DNA from: Candidatus Enterenecus avicola
GTDB lineage: Bacteria; Bacillota; Clostridia; Oscillospirales; Oscillospiraceae
Direction: 5' to 3'
DNA: 43,061 nt
Assembly: GCA_018715985.1 (NCBI GenBank)
Contig: DVKO01000142.1
Span: 1-43,061 of the forward strand
Position numbers and translations under genes: made by a program. The notes beneath the pieces were generated by a model, which worked only from the letters and a program-made list of their open reading frames with translations, was not told where the DNA came from and made no database searches. Shown here one piece after another: positions 36,747-43,061 of this stretch; position 1 is the first letter of the stretch; each line of letters begins with the position of its first letter.

Positions 36747-37211
36747 TCATTCCTCATAAAAATCACCATACGAATCCAGAAAACGCTCAACCTGCCACTC
36801 CGGCCCTGTGAACAGAAGATCCAGCAGTGCCGTCTGGAGTTCCGATTTCTTCATGCGATGCACACGGTGGAGCAAACGATCCTCCAGTTGCTCCTGTGCC
36901 TGTTCTTGTTCGTTCCAATATGCCTCCACCTCTGCGATATACTGTGCAGCTTCTTCGGGAAAAACGGTGAGGTAGAGGGCGACCATGTGTTTGCAGATGA
37001 TCCGTCGTCCGGCGGCGTGGGGACAGGTGCATTGACTTTTCCGAGGGTGGGACAAGTCGATGGTCACGTCATATTGTGCGCCGTTGCTGCCGGACACAGT
37101 GCCGTGGTAGGAGGTGTCGCCGCACGGCTCCACACGCAAGACCTTTTTGTTCTGGAAATATTCGTAGCCACGGTAGGCAGACTGCCCGCTGGCAAGGGAT
37201 AAAATACTCAT
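36747..37211 (-). CDS. SWIM zinc-finger domain protein
   Basis: SQCTCPHAAGRRIICKHMVALYL (CxC...CxH). Confidence 0.85.
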   Translation of the reverse strand: MSILSLASGQSAYRGYEYFQNKKVLRVEPCGDTSYHGTVSGSNGAQYDVTIDLSHPRKSQCTCPHAAGRRIICKHMVALYLTVFPEEAAQYIAEVEAYWNEQEQAQEQLEDRLLHRVHRMKKSELQTALLDLLFTGPEWQVERFLDSYGDFYEE

Positions 37212-37230
37212 ATGATTGCCTCCTATCGGT

Positions 37231-38070
37231 CTATCTGGGGTTAACACAAACTTCCCGCACTGCCTTCCGAATGGCTTTCTGCATAGCAATCCACTGCCCA
37301 TAGGCACCGCCATTGAGCTGCTGTTTTAATTTGCGGATGGCACTTTTATAGGCCTTCTCTGCACCGCTGGGGCCGTTGTAGTTCAAGCGAATGGCCAACT
37401 CCTGAAAGGTCATGCCCCGTCCGTCCGCCTGATCCAGGCCCAGATAGTTGCGCACCAGATTTAACTCCCGGGGATTCAGTACTTCCTCCATGCGCTGGAG
37501 AAGTAGCGTCCGGCGCATAAATCGGTCATAGGCCTTGGCGGGATCACCGCCATAGCTTACATCAAAGACACGGTCGCCCAAGGATTCCGTGTGGAAAAAG
37601 GTGCGGTATTCCTCCAGCATCCGTTTGGCCACCAGGGCAGAGACCGATAGCTTTTTCTGGATTGCAGCGAGAAGCTCGTCTTCGGTTTCCTGTTCATGGG
37701 CAGCACAGAGAAAAGCCACCTGGCGCAATTGCTGATAACGCTCTGCTGGGAAAGACAGGGGGCAGGAGCTTTGTGCGGCAAAGTCCTGCATGGCCGTCTC
37801 TATGGCAGAGGTAGCATAGGTCAAAAGCTTGGTGCCTCTGGACGGGTCAAACCGCTGTGCCGCCTCCAGAAGAGCCAGCGCACCCTCTTGTTTCAAATCT
37901 TCCACCAAAGAGAGCTGGGAATGCTGCTTGGCATATGTGATGGCCAGTTTCGTGAGGTACCCCTCGTTCTGGGAGAGTAAGAGAAAAGACGCCTGAGTAT
38001 CTCCCACCTGGATTTGTCGGGCAAGTTCTTCATTGCTGCAAGAGGGGGAGGAGCAATCGTACATTCTCAT
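37231..38070 (-). CDS. sigma-70-like factor, element-encoded
   Basis: VEDLKQEGALALLEAAQRFDPSRGTKLLTYATSAIETAMQDF (region 2-like) and C-terminal HTH-like MTFQELAIRLNYNGPSGAEKAYKSAIRKLKQQL. Confidence 0.8.
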   Translation of the reverse strand: MRMYDCSSPSCSNEELARQIQVGDTQASFLLLSQNEGYLTKLAITYAKQHSQLSLVEDLKQEGALALLEAAQRFDPSRGTKLLTYATSAIETAMQDFAAQSSCPLSFPAERYQQLRQVAFLCAAHEQETEDELLAAIQKKLSVSALVAKRMLEEYRTFFHTESLGDRVFDVSYGGDPAKAYDRFMRRTLLLQRMEEVLNPRELNLVRNYLGLDQADGRGMTFQELAIRLNYNGPSGAEKAYKSAIRKLKQQLNGGAYGQWIAMQKAIRKAVREVCVNPR

Positions 38071-39245
38071 GGCTGTTTTCCTCGTTCCAAACGGCGTTGG
38101 GCCTGGGCATAGAGTGCCTCCAGCTCCATGTCTTGTGCATACCCGTGGGCGACGTAGTCATTGTCCATGAGAGCCTTGTCCCGATAGACTGCCGCCAAAT
38201 GGAGTGCCTCCTGCCGCAACTCGTCCGAAATTTTGCCCCGCTGATGATGCTTGCGGATGGTACCGGTGCGGGTATTGAACATACTGTAAATGGGGTGGTG
38301 TTTGTTTTGCTCCTTCTGGTGCATCATAGCTCCGTACTGTCGGCAGGTCATGCGGCTGTCCTGGGGAGCCATGCCGTCGCAGTACTTGGGGACATGGGCG
38401 TTGGTGGTGAGAAAATAATACCCACAGTTTTGGCACTGGCTGGGGGCATGGCCGTGGTGTAACCCGTTCAACAAATCGAAGATGTAAAAGTGAATGAGGG
38501 TGGGGAATTCTATCCGCTGGACAAACACCATGTCTGTTTCGTGTTTGGGATTGCGGGCAAAGGTATAAGTGGAGGATATAGTGGGGGAGATGGTGAAGGG
38601 CTCGATTTCTGCATAGGAGAGCTTATGCATCATGGCCCAGAAGTCCTCACTGTTGAAACAGTCGTGGGCAGCGGTGGCAAAGAAGGTCTCGTTGCGTTTC
38701 TTGAGCCTGCGCAGGTACTCGACCTCGAAATATAGACCTGCCACAGAAAAGTGGTAGATGCCCAGGGGGATGCTGAATGCGGCAGTGAGGTAGCGGAAGA
38801 AGAATTGCCGGACAGGGGAGGCCGGGTGCAGCAAATCGTTGTGAGAGGCTGGAGAAAACAACACGTCCACGGCATGAAGCTCCTGCGCCTTGTCCAGGAA
38901 GCAGTAGGGTGGACAACGCCACAGGATGTCCAGGAGTGGTTCCAGGGTGGGACGAGTTTCCTGCAACAGATGGACAAACCGAGAAGGCTCCGCAAAGGCC
39001 AGCGCTTCCACCTGGTGGCTGATGGTGCCGCCCAGAGTGAGTAATTCCTGCAACATCTCTGGGCTGACGTTTAACAGGTCGGCGGCAAAGTGTCCGGCTG
39101 GATAAGCGATCTCGTTGAAAAAGACTTGATCCTGCCAGATATCCAGGGTCAGGTGTAAGAGATTGTTGGTCTGCTGGATTCCCATTGGCATAGTCTCACC
39201 CCACTGTCCTATATCCTTTTTTGTGGTGTCTTGCGATACTCTCAT
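38067..39245 (-). CDS. DUF6076-like protein with CxxC zinc-binding motif
   Basis: CQNCGYYFLTTNAHVPKYCDG...MTCRQYGAMMHQ; stop overlaps the downstream sigma-like start. Start codon uncertain (39191, 39245 or 39305). Confidence 0.65.
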   Translation of the reverse strand: MRVSQDTTKKDIGQWGETMPMGIQQTNNLLHLTLDIWQDQVFFNEIAYPAGHFAADLLNVSPEMLQELLTLGGTISHQVEALAFAEPSRFVHLLQETRPTLEPLLDILWRCPPYCFLDKAQELHAVDVLFSPASHNDLLHPASPVRQFFFRYLTAAFSIPLGIYHFSVAGLYFEVEYLRRLKKRNETFFATAAHDCFNSEDFWAMMHKLSYAEIEPFTISPTISSTYTFARNPKHETDMVFVQRIEFPTLIHFYIFDLLNGLHHGHAPSQCQNCGYYFLTTNAHVPKYCDGMAPQDSRMTCRQYGAMMHQKEQNKHHPIYSMFNTRTGTIRKHHQRGKISDELRQEALHLAAVYRDKALMDNDYVAHGYAQDMELEALYAQAQRRLERGKQP

Positions 39246-39295
39246 TTTATCAAAACAACCAGAATAATCAAGTGAAAGGACAATCCCTTTCCTCA

Positions 39296-39320
39296 AAGCG
39301 CTCACGTCAAGTGGGCGCTT
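39296..39320 (+). promoter_or_regulatory. terminator/attenuator-like hairpin in the leader of the RepA-like gene
   Basis: AAGCGCTCAC gtcaa GTGGGCGCTT (one G-T pair) followed by ATTTTAT. Confidence 0.5.
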
Positions 39321-39344
39321 ATTTTATATTCGGAGGTGTTGATT

Positions 39345-40652
39345 ATGAATGAACCAATCCCAAAACTTCGCACTGTGGACGGAGCTGCACTGATGAGCCA
39401 GCCGCTGCGTCCGCCCAACTTTGTGGTGGACACGCTGCTGTCCCAAGGGCTGCATATCCTGGCAGGCTCTCCTAAAGTGGGCAAGTCCTGGTTGGCCCTG
39501 TGGCTTGCGGTGACGGTGGCCAAAGGAGAATCCATCTGGGGAATGCCTGTGCGGCAGGGGACGACCCTGTATCTCTGCCTGGAAGACTCGGTCCTCCGCA
39601 TCCAGAATCGTCTCTTTGAGATCACCGAGGACGCACCAGACAGTGTCCACTTCTGTACGGACTGTGCCCCCATCGGGCAGGGGCTGGAGGAGCAAGTGGA
39701 ACACTTCTTGGCTCAGTATCCCGACACGGTGCTGGTGATTGTGGACACCCTGCAAATGATTCGCCCAGTCCACGATGCCACCTACGCCAACGACTACCGG
39801 GACCTGTCGGTATTGAAACGAATGGCAGATCGGCACGGCATTGCCATTCTGCTGATTCACCATCTGCGCAAAGAAAAGGCGGCGGATGTGTTCTGCCGAA
39901 TCTCTGGCACCACAGCCATCAGCGGAGCCGTGGACTCCAGCTTCACGCTGGTGGAGGAGCGGCGGGGCACTGCCAGAGCAAAGCTCACCGGCATCGGGCG
40001 AGACATTGAATACCGGGAACTTGAGCTGCAACGGAATGGAGAAAACGTGTGGGAACTGGTTTCGGACAGCCGGGAACAGCTCTCACTGGGAGAGGGACGG
40101 ATCGTGTGTCTTCTCTCTGAACTGATGGGGAGACAGAAAACATTTATCGGCACTCCCACGGAGCTTTCCAAACAGATTGACCCTGAGGGGGCAGCAGGGA
40201 TCACACCGAAAAAGGTGTCCCGGATGACCCTGCAAAGCCTTGACGCTCTAAGGGAAAGGGGAATTACGGCGGTGGTTCGCCGCAGCAACGGGAAACGGAT
40301 TGTGGAGCTGCACCGTGCCGAAAGTGCCGATGCAGAGGGTGTCCCGGACATCGACCCTATCGACCCTGCCGCCGCTACGCTGCCAGCTAACAATGGTGAG
40401 ACGGGGGCCGGAGACGGGGAATCAGACCGCAAAATGGGGTCCCCGGCAAAACCCAGCGCAGCGGTTTTGCTGGGGAGAGGAGGAAGCACGGAGCGAGGGA
40501 GCTTTCGACCTCTGTCGGAAGCGATGGATGCGCAGTCGCTTCCGACGAGAGCGCAAGCAGAGCCTTCGTCCGACTTTGTCGGACTTGGCAGCGCCGGAAA
40601 ACCGGCGCATTGTGGGCAGAAGCCCACACCCACTTTTGAACTGGAGGTCTAA
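39345..40652 (+). CDS. RepA-like AAA/RecA-fold ATPase
   Basis: ILAGSPKVGKSWLALWLA (Walker A), TVLVIVDTLQMIRP (Walker B-like), ILLIHHLRKE. The last ~75 aa are low complexity and coincide with the hairpin array. Confidence 0.85.
   Translation: MNEPIPKLRTVDGAALMSQPLRPPNFVVDTLLSQGLHILAGSPKVGKSWLALWLAVTVAKGESIWGMPVRQGTTLYLCLEDSVLRIQNRLFEITEDAPDSVHFCTDCAPIGQGLEEQVEHFLAQYPDTVLVIVDTLQMIRPVHDATYANDYRDLSVLKRMADRHGIAILLIHHLRKEKAADVFCRISGTTAISGAVDSSFTLVEERRGTARAKLTGIGRDIEYRELELQRNGENVWELVSDSREQLSLGEGRIVCLLSELMGRQKTFIGTPTELSKQIDPEGAAGITPKKVSRMTLQSLDALRERGITAVVRRSNGKRIVELHRAESADAEGVPDIDPIDPAAATLPANNGETGAGDGESDRKMGSPAKPSAAVLLGRGGSTERGSFRPLSEAMDAQSLPTRAQAEPSSDFVGLGSAGKPAHCGQKPTPTFELEV
40441..40628. repeat. 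array of five consecutive hairpins upstream of mobC
   Basis: CCCCGGCAAAACC/GGTTTTGCTGGGG (40441-40475, one mismatch); GTCGGAAGCGA/TCGCTTCCGAC (40514-40546); GTCCGAC/GTCGGAC (40568-40584); GCGCCGG/CCGGCGC (40591-40608); TGTGGGC/GCCCACA (40611-40628). Confidence 0.92.
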
Positions 40653-40970
40653 ATGAAAGAGAAAAAAGAACGACGGATTACGCTCAGACTAACACAGGAG
40701 CAGTATGACAGCATTGCGGCAAAGGCGGAGTTGGCTCAAATATCTGTGGGAGCCTATGTGCGTGGGGCAGCCCTGCAGCACAAGGTCGTGGTGGTGGATG
40801 GACTGAAAGAGATCACCCACGAACTCAAAGGCATTGGCCGCAGCATCAACCAGCTGGCCGTGCTGGCCAACATGGGGCGCATCAAAGAAGTACATCTGGT
40901 GGACACATGGGAGGCCCTCAGCCAAATCTACTGGAAGCTGCAAGAGCTGTCGGGACAGGAGAAGCGCTGA
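40653..40970 (+). CDS. mobC: MobC-like relaxosome accessory protein
   Basis: RRITLRLTQEQYDSIAAKAELAQISVGAYVRGAAL; ELKGIGRSINQLAVLANMG. Confidence 0.88.
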   Translation: MKEKKERRITLRLTQEQYDSIAAKAELAQISVGAYVRGAALQHKVVVVDGLKEITHELKGIGRSINQLAVLANMGRIKEVHLVDTWEALSQIYWKLQELSGQEKR

Positions 40971-42322
40971 TGGCCACGGTCACATTTATCAAGTATCAAA
41001 AGCAGTCCGCTGGGGCGCTGCATGGCGTGGCGGGATATGTGTCTCAGGCGCAGAAAACCAGAGAGGAGGACGGCTGGTTGGTCAGTGGTCAAAACTGTAC
41101 GCCCCAACTGGCGGTGCAGGAATTCATAGCTACCCGGCATATGCACCACAAGGATAGCCCAGTCTGGTTCTACCACTACGTCCAGTCCTTCCATCCCCAG
41201 GAATCGGTTACTGGGAAAGAGGCGCACCAGTTGGCCCAGGATTTTGCTCGGCAGGCTTGGCCGGACAGCGAGGTACTCATTGCTACCCACACCGATGCCC
41301 AGCACATCCATTCCCATTTTATCGTCAATGCGGTGTGTTACCAGTCGGGGAAGATGCTTCGCCAAGGGCCCAACACATTGAAACGTCTTCGTACATTGTC
41401 CGATGCACTCTGTGAGGAACATGGTCTTTCTGTGTTGCCCAAACAGCAGAAGTCCAAGAGCAAGGGCATGAGCAGCCGGGAATATCGTTCGGCGGCAAAG
41501 GGGGAAAGTTGGAAGTTCCGCCTTGTGAACACCATTGATCAATGTATGCGGTATGCTGCCAGTCGGGAAGAGTTCATCTCCCTGATGAAAAGCGAAGGCT
41601 ACCAGGTGCGTTGGACGGATGGTCGGAAGAGCATTACCTACACCACACCCCAGGGGTTGAAGTGCCGGGATGACCGGCTCCACGAAGATAAGTACACTAA
41701 GGAGGTTATGGAACATGAATTTGCAATCCGAGCAGCACTTGTCACTGGAGGAATTGAAACAACGCAACGCCCCGCCGTCCTCGAAAGAACCGTCCCATCC
41801 GACTCAGGAGGAGTGGGAGGAACTGCTGAACATCCTCAGCGCCCTGTATCGACTGGAGACAGAACAGAGGGATATGCTGGACGACCTGGAGCGGCGCACA
41901 GCGGCTCACACAGCCCTTCTGCAGGAGCTTTCCAGCTGGAGGGGGTGGTACCTCATCCAGGAGAAGATAGAGGCACTGACGGGGGATGTGGCCCAAATGC
42001 GGAGGATGCTGCAACAGGCTGGGAAAAAGAAAGAGCGGCGTTTTTCTCTGCTCTCCATTCGCCTGCCCAGACCACACCTGCCCCATCTGGATGGGCCGAC
42101 CTGGGCCACACTGTTGATGATCCTGGCGGGGTTGCTGCTTCTCTGGTTGGCCTGGGGCGGAGGCTGGAGCAAACTCAGTCTGCTGCTCCCGTGAGGGATG
42201 CCACCACCATGCCTTCCCATACCGACCGAAAAACCCGGCGCAGACAACAGGAAAAGAAAATCGCCTTGGGACACAAGGCGGACGATTATGAGGATAAACC
42301 CACATGGGAACCATCCATGTGA
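40970..42322 (+). CDS. MobA/MobL-type (MOBP) relaxase
   Basis: Start overlaps the mobC stop; motif THTDAQHIHSHFIVN; YHYVQSFHPQESVTG. Confidence 0.88.
   Translation: MATVTFIKYQKQSAGALHGVAGYVSQAQKTREEDGWLVSGQNCTPQLAVQEFIATRHMHHKDSPVWFYHYVQSFHPQESVTGKEAHQLAQDFARQAWPDSEVLIATHTDAQHIHSHFIVNAVCYQSGKMLRQGPNTLKRLRTLSDALCEEHGLSVLPKQQKSKSKGMSSREYRSAAKGESWKFRLVNTIDQCMRYAASREEFISLMKSEGYQVRWTDGRKSITYTTPQGLKCRDDRLHEDKYTKEVMEHEFAIRAALVTGGIETTQRPAVLERTVPSDSGGVGGTAEHPQRPVSTGDRTEGYAGRPGAAHSGSHSPSAGAFQLEGVVPHPGEDRGTDGGCGPNAEDAATGWEKERAAFFSALHSPAQTTPAPSGWADLGHTVDDPGGVAASLVGLGRRLEQTQSAAPVRDATTMPSHTDRKTRRRQQEKKIALGHKADDYEDKPTWEPSM
41715..42194 (+). CDS. small coiled-coil/TM protein in an alternative frame within the relaxase gene
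   Basis: MNLQSEQHLSLEELKQ...LSALYRLETEQRDMLDDLERR...TWATLLMILAGLLLLWLAWGGGW; RBS aaggagg upstream; +1 frame relative to the relaxase. Confidence 0.75.
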   Translation: MNLQSEQHLSLEELKQRNAPPSSKEPSHPTQEEWEELLNILSALYRLETEQRDMLDDLERRTAAHTALLQELSSWRGWYLIQEKIEALTGDVAQMRRMLQQAGKKKERRFSLLSIRLPRPHLPHLDGPTWATLLMILAGLLLLWLAWGGGWSKLSLLLP

Positions 42323-42372
42323 ATATTTCTTAGGCGAACAGAGGAAAATGTTGGATAGGAGATGATAGCCCA

Positions 42373-42639
42373 TTGCAAATGAACGTACGTGAAAAAAGTA
42401 AAGTGGTAGAGCTGTGGCTGACCCGAGAGGAAAAGAATGACCCGGAGTTCCGGGAATCGTTGAAACCCATCTACCAGCAGTACAAGGCACAAAAGTATCT
42501 GGTGGCAGTGCTCCTGTCGGGAGAGGAAAACCTGTACGAGCAGACCCGAGATCTCCTGCTCTACAACCGTCGGCGGTCAGCGGAGAAAGAGGTGCAGAGG
42601 CAAAAGGAATTGCAAATGGAACCGATGATGACACAGTGA
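42373..42639 (+). CDS. small hypothetical protein of the mobile element
   Basis: 88-aa ORF, TTG start or ATG at 42379; charged helical sequence; follows the relaxase. Confidence 0.6.
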   Translation: MQMNVREKSKVVELWLTREEKNDPEFRESLKPIYQQYKAQKYLVAVLLSGEENLYEQTRDLLLYNRRRSAEKEVQRQKELQMEPMMTQ

Positions 42640-42642
42640 GAC

Positions 42643-42674
42643 ATGGGGGAGGCAGTGCGAACTGCCTCCCCCAT
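42643..42674. terminator. hairpin between convergent genes, probable terminator
   Basis: ATGGGGGAGGCAGT gcga ACTGCCTCCCCCAT, 14-bp perfect stem, GNRA-type loop. Confidence 0.75.
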
Positions 42675-42699
42675 TTGATACAATAGCCATTGTTGAATT

Positions 42700-43061
42700 T
42701 TATTTGGAAACTTGATACAGAGAGTAGAAATATCCTTTCTTTTCCAAAAGTTCGTCAAAGGTTCCGGCCTCTTCAATCATACCATTGTGTAACACTAGAA
42801 TTTCATCATACTGCCGCATTATTGCGGCCTCTAAACGGTGGGTGACCACAATGCGCAGCGTGGAGTCCAGATTGAGAATGGTCTGCAAAACAGCGTTAGC
42901 GGTTTCGTTGTCCAGGGCCGCTTCCGCCTCGTCCACCAAGATGATGGGTGACTTTCGAATGAGACAGCGGGCGATGGATACCCGTTGGCGTTCCCCGCCG
43001 GACAAATTGCAGCCGCCCTCACCGCACAGGTAATCCATTCCCTTTGTTTGGCATAGAGCGG
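42700..43061 (-). CDS. ABC transporter ATP-binding protein, partial (runs off the window)
   Basis: CNLSGGERQRVSIARCLIRKSPIILVDEAEAALDNETA...IVVTHRLEAA. Confidence 0.9.
   Translation of the reverse strand, partial: ALCQTKGMDYLCGEGGCNLSGGERQRVSIARCLIRKSPIILVDEAEAALDNETANAVLQTILNLDSTLRIVVTHRLEAAIMRQYDEILVLHNGMIEEAGTFDELLEKKGYFYSLYQVSK

Noticed and set aside
42700-43061. Unusual DEAEAALDN in the ABC ATPase (instead of DEATSALD) considered as inactivation
   Set aside because: Walker B Asp/catalytic Glu and H-loop are present; variation in the D-loop neighbourhood alone is not evidence of loss, and the gene is incomplete here.

Overview
The window looks like chromosome from a GC-rich Gram-positive gut-type Clostridia (Oscillospiraceae-like; taxon inferred from protein flavour only). 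Left part (about 300-15830): a co-directional cluster encoding a small 2-TM protein, a secreted/TM von Willebrand factor A (VWA) protein, a 1185-aa Tubulin_2-like GTPase, a TM protein, a 1465-aa membrane protein with Zn-ribbon and HExxH peptidase-like C-terminus, and a CASTOR/POLLUX-like channel. It sits behind an extended -10 promoter and a 16-bp perfect palindrome, and is the best candidate here for an undescribed system. Next come an ECF sigma / membrane anti-sigma-like / lipoprotein serpin operon, a 1913-aa cell-wall surface protein on the minus strand (SPQTN sorting signal), and a patatin-like phospholipase. At 26.0-28.0 kb is a gene graveyard with three deletion-fused remnants: MDR/ferredoxin, ABC permease/ATPase, and SpoVT/AbrB. 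Then a DinD/BRO-family gene carrying a 29-bp internal palindrome, a YibE/F membrane protein, and a large PHP-domain cell-wall protein (NPQTG). Then a RelB/DinJ-Doc toxin-antitoxin locus whose Doc frame is broken by a premature TAA. The right end (about 36.7-42.6 kb) is part of an integrative/mobilizable element: SWIM, sigma-like, DUF6076-like, RepA-like ATPase, MobC, MOBP relaxase and an overlapping small TM gene. A five-hairpin array lies directly upstream of mobC, which makes it a candidate oriT or structured element. The window ends in a partial ABC transporter gene. No rRNA, tRNA or CRISPR was recognised. All family calls come from reading motifs by eye, not from database searches.
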